Source: Cupriavidus taiwanensis LMG 19424 (lineage in GTDB: Bacteria > Pseudomonadota > Gammaproteobacteria > Burkholderiales > Burkholderiaceae). Taken from it: DNA of 64,000 bases. Shown here in pieces: positions 1 to 9,832 of this stretch (the first letter of the stretch is position 1; each line of letters starts with the position of its first letter). The position numbers were made by a program, and so were the translations under genes. The notes under the pieces were generated by a model. It was not told the origin of the DNA. It made no database searches and saw only the letters and a list, made by a program, of their open reading frames with translations. The stretch is from positions 744,001-808,000 of the forward strand of contig NC_010528.1 of assembly GCF_000069785.1 (NCBI RefSeq), given 5' to 3'.

Positions 1-2
1 AC

Positions 3-1337
3 CTGCAGCAGCTGTCGCAGCACTTCGAGGCCGTGCAGAAGACCACCCAGACCATCCTGCAGAACCTGCCCGGCCTGATCGCCGCCAAGCGCGCCCAGCA
101 GCAGATCTTCAACGACAACGAGGCGCTGCGCGCCGAACTGTCGGCGCTTCAGCGCGCGTATGCGGAGTCGGCGCGGAGCCGCCCGTTGACGCTGGGCGCG
201 ACCGTGGTGTCGGCGGCGCTGACGTTGCTGTGCCTGGTCGGGCTGGCCGCGCTGTACCTGCGCGATTCGCGCATGCGCGCACTGGAAGCCGAAGCGCGCG
301 AGCGCGAGGCCGAGGCCCGCCGGCTCGACGAAAAGCGCAACAACGACAACACCCAGAAGGCCATTCTGCAGCTGATGAACGAGCTGCAGGACATCGCCGA
401 CGGCGACCTGACGCGCCAGGCCACCGTGACCGAGGACATCACCGGCGCGATCGCCGACTCGGTCAACTACACCGTGGAAGAACTGCGCGAGCTGGTCGGC
501 CGGGTGCAGCAGACCGCGGGCGAGGTGACGCAGGCCTCGGGGCAGGTGCAGGCCACCTCGACCCAGCTGGTGTCGACCACCGAAGAGCAGTCGCGCCAGA
601 TCCGCCAGACCGGCGAGTCGGTGGTGGAGATGGCCGACCGCATCACGCAGGTATCGCGTGGCGCGGCCGAATCCGCCAACGTCGCGCGCGCCTCGCTGTC
701 CGCCGCGGAACAGGGCCAGCAGGCGGTGCAGAACGCCATTGCCGGCATGAACGACATCCGCGAGCAGATCCAGGAAACCTCCAAGCGGATCAAGCGGCTG
801 GGCGAGTCGTCGCAGGAGATCGGTGAAATCGTCGAGCTGATCTCGGACATTACCGAGCAGACCAACGTGCTGGCGCTGAACGCCGCCATCCAGGCGGCGT
901 CGGCGGGCGAGGCCGGGCGCGGCTTCTCCGTGGTGGCCGAAGAAGTGCAGCGGCTGGCCGAACGCTCCGGCGAGGCTACCAAGCAGATCGGTGCGCTGAT
1001 CCGCACCATCCAGACCGATACCCAGGACGCGGTGCACGCCATGGAGCGAAGCACCCAGGGCGTGGTCGAAGGCGCGCGGCTGTCGGACCACGCCGGTGCC
1101 GCGCTGGTCGAGATCGGGCGCGTGTCGCGCCAGCTGGCCGAGCTGATCGAGCAGATCTCGCAGTCCACCTCGCACGAGGCCGACCTGGCCACCACCGTGG
1201 CGCGCCATATCGAACGCATTCTGCAGGTCACCGAGCAGACCACCACCGGCACGCGCCAGACCGCGCAATCGGTGCGCCAGCTGACGCTGCTGAGCGAGGA
1301 GCTGCGCAACTCGGTGTCGCGCTTCAAGATCGCCTGA
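3..1337 (+). CDS. pilJ: Twitching-motility methyl-accepting chemotaxis protein PilJ (5' truncated)
   Basis: This is the C-terminal part of a membrane chemoreceptor of the type IV pilus (Pil-Chp) system; the frame is open to the left window edge, so the N-terminus lies outside. A membrane segment is visible around [19 protein letters not shown], followed by a HAMP-like charged linker. After that comes a long methyl-accepting signalling domain with the hairpin-tip sequence [20 protein letters not shown], typical of PilJ rather than ordinary Tar/Tsr receptors. It would sense surface or pilus state and control the ChpA kinase. The next gene, a ChpA/PilL hybrid kinase on the same strand, supports the assignment strongly; the rest of the cluster (pilG, pilH, pilI) is expected just upstream, outside the window. 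Confidence 0.9.
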   Translation: MQQLSQHFEAVQKTTQTILQNLPGLIAAKRAQQQIFNDNEALRAELSALQRAYAESARSRPLTLGATVVSAALTLLCLVGLAALYLRDSRMRALEAEAREREAEARRLDEKRNNDNTQKAILQLMNELQDIADGDLTRQATVTEDITGAIADSVNYTVEELRELVGRVQQTAGEVTQASGQVQATSTQLVSTTEEQSRQIRQTGESVVEMADRITQVSRGAAESANVARASLSAAEQGQQAVQNAIAGMNDIREQIQETSKRIKRLGESSQEIGEIVELISDITEQTNVLALNAAIQAASAGEAGRGFSVVAEEVQRLAERSGEATKQIGALIRTIQTDTQDAVHAMERSTQGVVEGARLSDHAGAALVEIGRVSRQLAELIEQISQSTSHEADLATTVARHIERILQVTEQTTTGTRQTAQSVRQLTLLSEELRNSVSRFKIA

Positions 1338-1464
1338 GTGGCCGGATGACGCCTGCGACCGCTTCCGCGCACCGCGGCCCCGCGCCTTATGCCAACTCCG
1401 CGTCCGCCGCCCGTTGCGGCGGGCGGCCTGCGGCTGCCGTGCCGGCGCCGCACTGGAAGCCGTC

Positions 1465-4400
1465 ATGTCCCTGAATGTTCCCGTCCCGCGCGACGTTGCC
1501 GCCGCCGACGCCCTGCCTGAACCCGAACCCGCACCGTTGCCGGCGAGCGCGCAGCCGGTGCCCGACGGCGGCGCCGCGCGCGACCTGTCCGGCCTGGCGT
1601 GGCTGGCACCCAGCCTGCGCAGCGCGCTCGAAGACGCCGCCGCGGAGCTGGGCCACTATGTCGATGAAGTGTGCCAGGCGCCCGAGGCGCTGGGCGCGCG
1701 CGATACCACCTCGCTGCGGCTGGCCGGCCAGCATCTGCACCAGGCGGCCGGTGCCGTGCATATCGTCGGGCTGCGCGGGACCGATCCGTATTGCCAGGCG
1801 CTGCGCCGCCTGCTCGATGCCATCGACGCCGGCACCGTTGCCGCCGGCCCCGAGGCGCTGGCGGTATTCCGCGCCGGCGTGCAGGCGCTGGCCGAGTATG
1901 TCGATGACCTGATGGCCGGCGACGACGAGGCCCCGCTGCGCCTGTTCCAGCCCTATGCCGCCGTGCTTGCCACGCTGGGCGAGGAACGCGTGCACCCCGC
2001 CGACCTGTGGCTCGACGAACTGCAGATGCTGCCCGGCATGCTGCTGCCGGCGAAGGGGCCGGCCGCGGTCACGCGCGCGCGCCAGCAGTTCGAGTCGGCC
2101 CTGCTCAAGGCGCTGCGCCTGCCCACGCCGTGCGCCGACGCGGCGCTGCTGCGCGAAGCCTGGCTGCCGCTGCACGCGGCGCTGGATGCGTTGCGCGCCA
2201 ACGAGCAGGAAGCGCGCCGCGCCGCCGACCATCCCGACCGCGGCGTCTGGCATGTGCTGGGGCTGGTGTGCCGCGCGCTGGCGCTGGGCCTGCTGCCTTC
2301 GGACCTGCTGGCCAAGCGCTTTGCCGGCCGCGCCAACCTGCTGCTGCGCCAGTACCAGCAGGGCCATGTGCGCGTGCCGCAGGCGCTGCTGAACGACGCG
2401 GTGTTCCTGCTGGTCTGCAGCGGGCTGGCTGAAGGAGGCGATGGCGACGCGGCGGCGCTGCGCGCCGATATCGCGCGCACCCTGGCGGCGTTCCGCCTCG
2501 ATGCCGCCCACGCGCAGGCCCATGCCGATTTCCGGCTGCGCTACTACGGCTGGCTCGACCCGATCGACACGCGCAACCTGCAGCAGGCCGCGGCCGGGCT
2601 GGAACGCGCCGCCGCCGCGGACCAGGCCGCGTGGGAGATCGCGCTGGCGGCGCTGGCCGAGGCCGCGCAGCCGCTGGCGCAGCCGGCGCTGCAGCGTTGC
2701 CTGGCGCAGGCCGCCATGCCGGGACGCGAGCGCGGCGCCGGCGATGCGCTGGGCCCCGCCGGCATCGCGTTGTTCCTGTCGCGCGCGCTGGCGCTGCCGT
2801 GGCGCGTGCACGGACAGTCCGCCCATCCGGCCGCGGCGCGCTTCGCCGCACAGTGCGAAGCGCTGGCCGCCTGCCTGGCAGACCCTGCCGCCGCCGCGCC
2901 GGCCTGGCTGGCGCGCATGGTCGACGAGGCGCGCGCGCAGGCGCTGCGCAGCGAAGCCGTGGCGCAACTGCGCGCCCAACTGGACAGCGGCGAGTCCTGG
3001 CTCGACAGCTATGACCGCAATGCGGCGCGGGCCGACGGCGCCGCGCACCTGCGCGACGCGCAACAGGCCTTCGCCGCGCTGGCGCAAACGCTGGCGCAGC
3101 TGCAGGCGTCGCCGGCGCTGCCCACCGCGCTGGCTGGCGAGGCCGCGCACGCCAGCGCCGCGGTGGACGCCGTCAGGACGCGGCTTGCCGATGGCGGCGA
3201 GCTTGCCGACGCCAGCGCGCGCTCGGCGCTGCTGCGCACGGTGGCGGCGGAACTGGGCGTGGTCCATGCGTTCGCCGATGCCCTGGAATTCGGCCGCGCG
3301 CGCCGCGCCGACGCATTGCCGGAGGCCGCGCCCGGCGGCGACGCACAGGCGCCGCAGGATCCGCTGGAAGCGGCGCGCACTGCCGCCGACGAAGCTTTGC
3401 GCGCCGGTGCCGTGCCCGATGCACCGGCGGTGCAGCGGCTGCGCGCCGCGCTGCAGGCGCTGGCTGACCAGGCCGCCATCGATGACGATGCCGCGTTGCG
3501 CCGCCAGGCCGCCGACGCCATCACGCAATGCAACGCCTGGCTAGCCGGCAGCGACGATGCCGGGGCGCGCATGGTGATGGCGCTTGCCGCCATCCCGGCG
3601 GAGCCCGCGCCGGTGCCGGCCAGCGCCACCACGCCGGCCGTGCCCGCGGCCGGCGACCATGCCGCCCTCGATGCCGAACTGCTCGACATCTTCCTGAACG
3701 AGGCCGACGAGGTGCTGGCCGGCATCGCCGGCGACCTTGGCACCGGCGTCGAGGCGCTGCGCGATGCCGACATGCTCAGCCGGCTGCGGCGCGCGTTCCA
3801 TACGCTGAAGGGCTCCAGCCGCATGGTCGGCCTGCATCGCTACGGCGAAGCGGCGTGGGCGGTGGAGCAGGTGATGAACCTGTGGCTGGCCGAAGCGCGC
3901 GAGCCCGCTCCGGCGCTGCTGGCGCTGCTGCGTCGCGCCCACGCCGAGCTGTCGGCGTGGGTGGCGCGGCTGCACGGCGATGCCGCGGCGTGGCACGACA
4001 TCGCGCCGCTGGTCGCGGCCGCCGAAGCGGTGCGCGATGCCGGTACCGCCACGGAGATGCCGCCGGCCGCGCCTGAAGTGGCCGGCGACGACGCGCCGGA
4101 CGAACATGCGGAGGCGGCCGCAAGCGCGGACACCGGGACCGGCGCCTCTGCCGACACCGGCACGTCCGACGACAACGTGATCCCGTTCCGCCTGGCCGGC
4201 GGCCTGTCGGACGAGGACGATCACTACAAGGTCATCGGCCCGGTGCGCATCGGCCTGGCGCTGTACAACGTCTATCTGCAGGAGGCCGATGACCTGCTGC
4301 GCCAGTTTGCCACCGACATCTCCGAATGGCGGCATGAAGCCCACCCGTGCCCGAGCGAGCTGGCGCTGCGCGTCGCGCACACGCTGCAGGGCAGCGCATC

Positions 4401-7353
4401 GACCGTGGGCCTGGAGCCGGTGCGTGAGATCGCCGAGGCGCTGGAAGCGTTGCTGCTGCAGCTGGGCTCGCATCCGGTGGCGATGCATGCGGGCGATTTC
4501 CGCCTGCTGGAGCAGGCCGCCGAGCGCATGCGCGGCATGCTGCACCAGTTTGCCGCCGGCATCTGGCCGCAGGCCGATGCCGCCTTGCGCCGCAGCCTGG
4601 TGGAGTTCGGCGAGCGCGCGCTGCTGCGCCCGCGCGTGGCGCTGCCCGCGCCGCCGCCGACCGAGGCCGATGACGCCATGGCGCAAGTGTTTGGCCGCCT
4701 GCCGCCGGCTGCCGAAGCCGAGGCAGCTGATGAAGCCCCGGCAGCGCCGCCTGTCACCGCGCACGATGCGGTGGTGATCGCGCTGCCGACCGCGCCAACG
4801 CTGCAGCGCGCGCCCGAGGCGCCGGCCGCCGACGCCGGCGCCGCACCGGATCCGGCCCTGGTGCAGATTTTCCTGGAAGAGGCGCAGGGCTCGCTGCCCG
4901 AACTGGGCAAGCTGTTGCGCGGCTGGGAAGCCGCGCCCGACGACGCGCGCCATGGAGGCCTGGTGCTGCGCGCGCTGCATACGCTCAAGGGCAGCGCCCG
5001 CATGGCCGGCGCGATGGCGCTGGGGCAGGCCGCGCACGAGATGGAGACGCTGCTCGACAGCACGCTGCGCGGGCAGGCGCAGCAGCCGGTCGCGGCGAAG
5101 GTGTTCGAGCGGCTCTACGCCTGGTACGACCGCATCCTCGCACATGCCGAAGCCTTGCAGGCCGGCCGCTTGCTGCCGGCGGACGATCCCGATGTGGTCA
5201 ACGGGCTGGCCGAGCCCTCGCCAGCGGCCGACGCCGCCATGGCACAGCCTCAAGCCGCCGACGGGGCTGGCGATTCGTCCGCAGAGGCGCCTGCGCCCGC
5301 ACTGCCCGTGGTGCCCGGCCCATCCGACGTGATGGTGCCGATGCCGCCGGCAGCTGCGCTGGCTCCGCTCGCACCGCTGGCGGCGGCCGAGCCGCAGCGC
5401 GCGCTGGTGCGCGTGCAGGCGCGCGCGCTCGACACGCTGATCAACGAGGCCGGCGAGGTCGGCGCCACGCGCGCGCGCCTGGACAGCGAGCTCGAGGCGA
5501 TGCGCGCCTACCTGGGCGAACTGAACGACAACGTCGCGCGCTTGCGCGGCCAGTTGCGCGAGATCGAGATCCAGGCCGAATCGCAGATGGCCTCGCGCAT
5601 TGCCGATGCGCAGCACAAGCAGGAATTCGATCCGCTCGAGTTCGACCGCTTTACGCGCTTCCAGGAACTGACGCGGATGATGGCCGAGTCGGTCAACGAC
5701 GTGGCCACCGTCGAGCAGAACCTGCAGCGCGGCTTCGACCGCGCGGCCGGCGACCTGGCCGCGCAGGCACGGCTCACGCGCGGGCTGCAGCGCGGACTGA
5801 TGCAGGCGCGCATGGTGCAGTTCGACGCGCTGGCCGAGCGGCTCTATCGCGTGGCGCGGCAGGCCGCGGCCGAGACCGGCAAGGAAGTGCGGCTGCTGAT
5901 CAAGGGCGGCACGGTGGAGATCGACCGCTCGGTGCTGGACCGCATGGCCGGCCCGATCGAGCACCTGATCCGCAACGCGGTGGCGCACGGCATCGAGCCC
6001 GCCGCGCAGCGCCGCGCCGCGGGCAAGCCCGCCACCGGCGCGCTCACGCTGGAGGTGCAGCAGGAAGGCAACGAGGTGGTGCTGCATTTCATCGACGACG
6101 GCGGCGGGCTGGACCTGGCGCGCATCCGCGCCCGCGCGGTCGAGCGCCGGCTGCTGGCGCCGGACGACGACGCCAGCGAGGCGCGCCTGACCGAGATGAT
6201 CTTCACCCCCGGCTTTTCCACCGCGCAGGCGGTGTCCGAGCTGGCCGGCCGCGGCGTGGGCATGGACGTGGTGCGCGCCGAGACCGTCGCGCTCGGCGGG
6301 CGCATTACGCTGGCGTCGCAGCCGGGGCAGGGCACCACCTTTACCGTGCACCTGCCGCTGACCACGGCCATCACGCAGGTGCTGGTGATCGCGCTGGGCG
6401 GGCGCCGCTATGCGGTGCCCAGCGGCATGATCGACCAGGTGCAGCAACTGCGGGCGCCGTCGCTGCTGGACGCATACAACCACGGCAACCTGAACGTAGC
6501 GGGCGCCGAGGTGCCGTTCTTTTACTTCGGCGCCCTGCTGGAACAAGGCCAGGCCGTGAGCGGCGGGCGCAAGTACTCGCCGGTGGTGGTGGTGCGCAGT
6601 GGCGCCGAGCGGGTCGCCGTACATGTGGACGATGTGGTCGGCAACCGCGAAGTGGTGGTCAAGCACATCGGCCCGCACCTGGCACGGCTGGAGGGCATCG
6701 CCGGTGCCACCACGCTTGGCGATGGCGAGATCGTGCTGATCTACAACCCGGTGGTGCTGGCGCAGCGCTTTGTGCGCGAGCGCGGCCGGACCCTGCCGCT
6801 GGATCCGCCGGCGCTGCAGCAAGCGCCACAGGCGCCTGCCGTGACGCCGCCACCCGTGCCGCCGAGAATGGGCGCGGTCGCGGAACTGGCGAACGACGGC
6901 ACCGCCGAGCCCGTGCCCGGCCTCGCGGTGCAGGCCACGGTGATGGTCGTGGATGATTCGCTGACCGTGCGCAAGGCCACCCAGCGCCTGCTGGGCCGCG
7001 CCGGCTACCACGTCGTGCTGGCGCGCGACGGCGTCGACGCGCTCAAGCAACTGCAGGACGTGATGCCGGATGCGATGCTGGTCGATATCGAGATGCCGCA
7101 CATGGACGGCTTCGACCTGACCCGCAACGTGCGCTCCGACGCGCGCACCGCGCATCTGCCGCTGGTGATGATCACCTCGCGCACGGCCGACAAGCACCGG
7201 CGCTACGCCGAGGAAATCGGCGTCAACGTGTACCTGGGCAAGCCGTATAACGAGGATGAACTGCTGGGCACGCTGCACCGGCTGCTGGGCGAGCGGGCGG
7301 CGGGGACGGCGGGGTCGGTGGCGCAGATGCTGGGGGATGGGGCACCAGGCTAG
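1465..7353 (+). CDS. chpA: Hybrid chemotaxis histidine kinase ChpA/PilL of the type IV pilus system
   Basis: This 1962-residue hybrid CheA-type kinase drives twitching motility. I chose ATG 1465 (MSLNVPVPRD) over an in-frame TTG 17 codons upstream. Visible domains in order: an Hpt-like region with His near residue 92 (HQAAGAVHIVGL); three clear Hpt domains with HTLKGSSRMVGL (His about 779), HTLQGSASTVGL (His about 972) and HTLKGSARMAG (His about 1172); a CheA dimerisation region; a HATPase with N-box HLIRNAVAHGIE near 1500; a CheW-like domain; and a C-terminal receiver with VVDDS and phospho-acceptor Asp near 1874 (LVDIEMPHMDG). Long Ala/Pro-rich linkers separate the modules. It follows pilJ, and no further pil gene follows. 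ChpA proteins of this kind commonly carry several Hpt domains; P. aeruginosa ChpA is longer. Confidence 0.92.
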   Translation: MSLNVPVPRDVAAADALPEPEPAPLPASAQPVPDGGAARDLSGLAWLAPSLRSALEDAAAELGHYVDEVCQAPEALGARDTTSLRLAGQHLHQAAGAVHIVGLRGTDPYCQALRRLLDAIDAGTVAAGPEALAVFRAGVQALAEYVDDLMAGDDEAPLRLFQPYAAVLATLGEERVHPADLWLDELQMLPGMLLPAKGPAAVTRARQQFESALLKALRLPTPCADAALLREAWLPLHAALDALRANEQEARRAADHPDRGVWHVLGLVCRALALGLLPSDLLAKRFAGRANLLLRQYQQGHVRVPQALLNDAVFLLVCSGLAEGGDGDAAALRADIARTLAAFRLDAAHAQAHADFRLRYYGWLDPIDTRNLQQAAAGLERAAAADQAAWEIALAALAEAAQPLAQPALQRCLAQAAMPGRERGAGDALGPAGIALFLSRALALPWRVHGQSAHPAAARFAAQCEALAACLADPAAAAPAWLARMVDEARAQALRSEAVAQLRAQLDSGESWLDSYDRNAARADGAAHLRDAQQAFAALAQTLAQLQASPALPTALAGEAAHASAAVDAVRTRLADGGELADASARSALLRTVAAELGVVHAFADALEFGRARRADALPEAAPGGDAQAPQDPLEAARTAADEALRAGAVPDAPAVQRLRAALQALADQAAIDDDAALRRQAADAITQCNAWLAGSDDAGARMVMALAAIPAEPAPVPASATTPAVPAAGDHAALDAELLDIFLNEADEVLAGIAGDLGTGVEALRDADMLSRLRRAFHTLKGSSRMVGLHRYGEAAWAVEQVMNLWLAEAREPAPALLALLRRAHAELSAWVARLHGDAAAWHDIAPLVAAAEAVRDAGTATEMPPAAPEVAGDDAPDEHAEAAASADTGTGASADTGTSDDNVIPFRLAGGLSDEDDHYKVIGPVRIGLALYNVYLQEADDLLRQFATDISEWRHEAHPCPSELALRVAHTLQGSASTVGLEPVREIAEALEALLLQLGSHPVAMHAGDFRLLEQAAERMRGMLHQFAAGIWPQADAALRRSLVEFGERALLRPRVALPAPPPTEADDAMAQVFGRLPPAAEAEAADEAPAAPPVTAHDAVVIALPTAPTLQRAPEAPAADAGAAPDPALVQIFLEEAQGSLPELGKLLRGWEAAPDDARHGGLVLRALHTLKGSARMAGAMALGQAAHEMETLLDSTLRGQAQQPVAAKVFERLYAWYDRILAHAEALQAGRLLPADDPDVVNGLAEPSPAADAAMAQPQAADGAGDSSAEAPAPALPVVPGPSDVMVPMPPAAALAPLAPLAAAEPQRALVRVQARALDTLINEAGEVGATRARLDSELEAMRAYLGELNDNVARLRGQLREIEIQAESQMASRIADAQHKQEFDPLEFDRFTRFQELTRMMAESVNDVATVEQNLQRGFDRAAGDLAAQARLTRGLQRGLMQARMVQFDALAERLYRVARQAAAETGKEVRLLIKGGTVEIDRSVLDRMAGPIEHLIRNAVAHGIEPAAQRRAAGKPATGALTLEVQQEGNEVVLHFIDDGGGLDLARIRARAVERRLLAPDDDASEARLTEMIFTPGFSTAQAVSELAGRGVGMDVVRAETVALGGRITLASQPGQGTTFTVHLPLTTAITQVLVIALGGRRYAVPSGMIDQVQQLRAPSLLDAYNHGNLNVAGAEVPFFYFGALLEQGQAVSGGRKYSPVVVVRSGAERVAVHVDDVVGNREVVVKHIGPHLARLEGIAGATTLGDGEIVLIYNPVVLAQRFVRERGRTLPLDPPALQQAPQAPAVTPPPVPPRMGAVAELANDGTAEPVPGLAVQATVMVVDDSLTVRKATQRLLGRAGYHVVLARDGVDALKQLQDVMPDAMLVDIEMPHMDGFDLTRNVRSDARTAHLPLVMITSRTADKHRRYAEEIGVNVYLGKPYNEDELLGTLHRLLGERAAGTAGSVAQMLGDGAPG

Positions 7354-7388
7354 GGTTTGCTCCCCTCTCCCGCAAGCGGGAGAGGGAG
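7352..7388. repeat. Palindromic intergenic element, possibly REP-like, also usable as a terminator
   Basis: Just after the chpA stop there is a near-perfect inverted repeat with arms CCCTCTCCCGC and GCGGGAGAGGG around a two-base loop. The motif GGTTTGCTCCC precedes it. The same lead-in plus a related palindrome occurs at 26614-26645, so this looks like a dispersed palindromic element rather than a one-off terminator. There is no T-run. It may act as a transcription barrier between the converging chpA and the minus-strand gene. Confidence 0.55.
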
Positions 7389-7430
7389 TACCCAAGCGGT
7401 CATGCAAAGCGCATCAGTGCTTCAGCCCCA

Positions 7431-8267
7431 CTACCACCGCATCTGCGCATTCTTGCTATTGGTGCTGACCGTCATGGTCTTGGTCCGGCCCTGGTAGGTC
7501 GCGCGCACGTTGTAGGTGCCCGAGGGCGCCTTCAACAGGCAACGCGGTCCGTCCGCGACAAAGCTGGCGACTTCGCGGCCGCCGCGCATCAGCTTGACGT
7601 CGACATCCGACAGGTACTCGCCGCGCGCGCCCTGCGTGAACAGCAGGCTCATGTTGTATTTGCGCGCCTGCGACTGCAGCGCGACCTGCTCGTCTTCGGC
7701 CACGCCGCCGCAGATATAGGCCACCTGGCCGGCCTGACGCTGCACCATCGCGTCACGCGCCGGCGGCGCAGGCGGCACGGTCAGGGGCGGGCGCGGCTGT
7801 GCCGGCGCTGCCACGGGCGGTGGCGCGGGCACCGCCGGCGGCGTGCCGGTGGGCGCGGGCATCGGTGAGGCGGTCGGCGGCGGGGCAGCCGTGGCCGGCG
7901 CCGCTATGCCCGGTGCGGGCTCGGCAGCAGGCGGCATGGTGGCCGCTGGCGGCACGGTGGTGGCAGGCGGTACGGTGGCGGCTGGCGGCACACTCGTGGC
8001 GGGCGGCGTGGTGACGCCTGGCGTCGGTGCCATGGCGCCTGGCGCAGGGGCCGGTGCAGCAGTCGCTGGCGCGGCCGGGGTTGCCGGCGCGGGGTTGGCA
8101 TCGACCACGGGTGCCTGCGCATGGCTGGCGGCGGGCACCAGGGCCAGCAGGGCGACCGCGCCGGCGCCGAGCGCGAGCACCAGGCGTTTCACGCGCGTGC
8201 GGCGTGCCAGGCGCGCTTCGACAACCTGTAGTGAACGGGTAGGGGCAAACGGGGGCAGTTGCGGCAT
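7431..8267 (-). CDS. Exported or membrane-anchored Pro/Ala/Thr-rich protein of unknown function
   Basis: I do not recognise a named family. The 278-residue protein starts with a basic segment and a hydrophobic stretch (LVLALGAGAVALLALVPAASHAQ, roughly residues 29-51) that reads as a signal peptide ending in AHA. A long low-complexity region follows, with repeated VPPA(A/T)T units, roughly residues 52-175. The C-terminal ~100 residues are ordinary folded sequence with YICGGVAEDEQ and a beta-rich end (KAPSGTYNVRATYQGRTKTMTVS) that resembles a carboxypeptidase-regulatory-like fold. The start has a good Shine-Dalgarno (AGGAGG). A periplasmic or surface role is an inference only. Confidence 0.7.
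   Translation of the reverse strand: MPQLPPFAPTRSLQVVEARLARRTRVKRLVLALGAGAVALLALVPAASHAQAPVVDANPAPATPAAPATAAPAPAPGAMAPTPGVTTPPATSVPPAATVPPATTVPPAATMPPAAEPAPGIAAPATAAPPPTASPMPAPTGTPPAVPAPPPVAAPAQPRPPLTVPPAPPARDAMVQRQAGQVAYICGGVAEDEQVALQSQARKYNMSLLFTQGARGEYLSDVDVKLMRGGREVASFVADGPRCLLKAPSGTYNVRATYQGRTKTMTVSTNSKNAQMRW
7915..8015. repeat. Imperfect 15-18 nt tandem repeats coding for VPPA(A/T)T units
   Basis: Inside the preceding gene, short units of the type GGCGGTACGGTGGCGGCT recur with substitutions and encode the Pro/Ala/Thr-rich linker. Such coding repeats are prone to length variation between strains. Confidence 0.6.
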
Positions 8268-8301
8268 CGTGGCCTCCTGGGCAAGCTTGGGAATCAGATA
8301 C

Positions 8302-8331
8302 CCCGGAGGACCCCGTCGGGATCACTCCGGG
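8302..8331 (-). promoter_or_regulatory. Nested stem-loop in the leader of the Pro-rich protein gene
   Basis: Arms CCCGGAG (8302-8308) and CTCCGGG (8325-8331) enclose a smaller GC-rich hairpin, about 35 nt upstream of the start codon at 8267. It could be the terminator of the MFS operon, which reads toward it, or a leader structure. There is no clear T-run. Confidence 0.35.
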
Positions 8332-8439
8332 TGTCTCTTTTCCATGCTAGGGCCCAGGAACAGGCGACACTGCCGGGCGTGGTCCTACATCCGCGTCAGC
8401 CGACGGCGCATTCGGCCGGTAAGCGACGCGCGCGCGACT

Positions 8440-9747
8440 TCATGGCTGGCTCACCAGGCGCTTCGGCACCGACAGGGTCAGCGCGGCGCCCACGACCAGG
8501 CACACGGCCAGCAGGTACATGCCGGAATCCGTGCTATGGGTCAGGTCCTTGAGCCAGCCCACCGCATACGGGCTGAGAAAGCCGGCGAGGTTGCCGAGCG
8601 AGTTGATCAGCGCAATGCCGGCGGCCGCGCCGGTGCCCGCCAGGAACGCCGTGGGCAGGCTCCAGAACAGCGGCAGCGTGGTCAGGATGCCGATCGTCGC
8701 CAGCGTCAGCGCCACCATCGCCAGCGTGGTGTCGCCGTGCCATTGCACCGACAGCACCAGTCCCAGCGCGCCAGCGAGCGCCGGCAGCGCGATATGCCAG
8801 CGGCGCTCGCCGCTGCGGTCGGCACTGTAGGCCATCAGCACCATGCCGACCACCGCGCAGCCATAGGGGATGGCGGTCAGCAGCCCGATGTCGAGCGCGC
8901 CCTTGACTCCGGTCTGCTTGATGATGGTGGGCAGCCAGAAGCTGACGCCGTACAGGCCCATCACGAAGCAGAAGTAGATCGCGCTCATCAGCCACACGCG
9001 CGGGCTGGCCAGCACGGTGCGGATCGGCGCGTCCTCCTTGTGCGCGTTGTCGCTGGCGATATTGCGCTCCAGCAGCGCCTTTTCCTCGGTCGTCAGCCAC
9101 TTGGCGTGGGCGATGCGGTCATCCAGGTAGGCCAGCACCCACAGCCCCACCAGGATCGACGGAATGCCTTCCAGCAGGAACATCCACTGCCAGCCCGACC
9201 AGCCGTTGTGGCCGTCGAACGACTGCATGATCCAGCCCGACAGCGGCCCGCCGATCACGCCCGACAGCGCGATCGCGGTCATGAAGAAGGTGGTGGTGCG
9301 CCCGCGCCGGTTGGCCGGGTACCAGTAGGTCAGGTACAGGATGATGCCGGGGAAGAAGCCGGCCTCGGCAATGCCCAGCAGGAAGCGCAGCACATAGAAC
9401 ATGGTCGGCGTGGTGACGAACATCATCGCCGCCGAGATCGCGCCCCAGGTGATCATGATGCGCGCGATCCAGATGCGCGCGCCCACCTTGTGCAGGATCA
9501 CATTGCTCGGCACTTCGAACAGGAAGTAGCCGATGAAGAAGATGCCCGCGCCGAGGCCGTAGACGGTCTCGCTGAACTTCAGGTCGTTCAGCATCTGCAG
9601 CTTGGCGAAGCCCACGTTGACGCGGTCCAGGTAAGCCACCACGTAGCACAGCAACAGGAAGGGCACCAGGCGCCAGCTCACCTTGCGGTAGGTGGCGTCT
9701 TCAAAGGCGGCGTCGCTGACGCCGGGGTTCACTGCGGTCGTTGTCAT
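8440..9747 (-). CDS. MFS transporter, anion:cation symporter (ACS) family
   Basis: This 435-residue inner-membrane permease has about 12 hydrophobic segments. The N-terminus (WRLVPFLLLCYVVAYLDRVNVGFAK) carries the DRVN motif typical of the ACS family, which imports organic anions such as tartrate, 4-hydroxyphenylacetate, phthalate or galactarate. The start has a strong Shine-Dalgarno (AGGAGA). It is the last gene of a minus-strand operon with an SDR dehydrogenase, a small membrane protein and an aldehyde dehydrogenase, so it probably imports the substrate those enzymes oxidise. The exact substrate cannot be read from sequence. Confidence 0.88.
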   Translation of the reverse strand: MTTTAVNPGVSDAAFEDATYRKVSWRLVPFLLLCYVVAYLDRVNVGFAKLQMLNDLKFSETVYGLGAGIFFIGYFLFEVPSNVILHKVGARIWIARIMITWGAISAAMMFVTTPTMFYVLRFLLGIAEAGFFPGIILYLTYWYPANRRGRTTTFFMTAIALSGVIGGPLSGWIMQSFDGHNGWSGWQWMFLLEGIPSILVGLWVLAYLDDRIAHAKWLTTEEKALLERNIASDNAHKEDAPIRTVLASPRVWLMSAIYFCFVMGLYGVSFWLPTIIKQTGVKGALDIGLLTAIPYGCAVVGMVLMAYSADRSGERRWHIALPALAGALGLVLSVQWHGDTTLAMVALTLATIGILTTLPLFWSLPTAFLAGTGAAAGIALINSLGNLAGFLSPYAVGWLKDLTHSTDSGMYLLAVCLVVGAALTLSVPKRLVSQP

Positions 9748-9832
9748 GCTGTCTCCTGAGGAAATGGCGTTTCTGTATGACGCGTTCTTGCAGCTACCGT
9801 ACGACTGGGCAAGCGGGAAAGCTGGCGCGGGT

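Noticed and set aside
3541..7407. A very long open frame on the minus strand opposite chpA (about 1290 codons)
   Set aside because: It is a GC-rich mirror of the Hpt/CheA coding sequence, rich in Arg, His, Gln and Gly with no domain. Long antisense frames are expected at this base composition.
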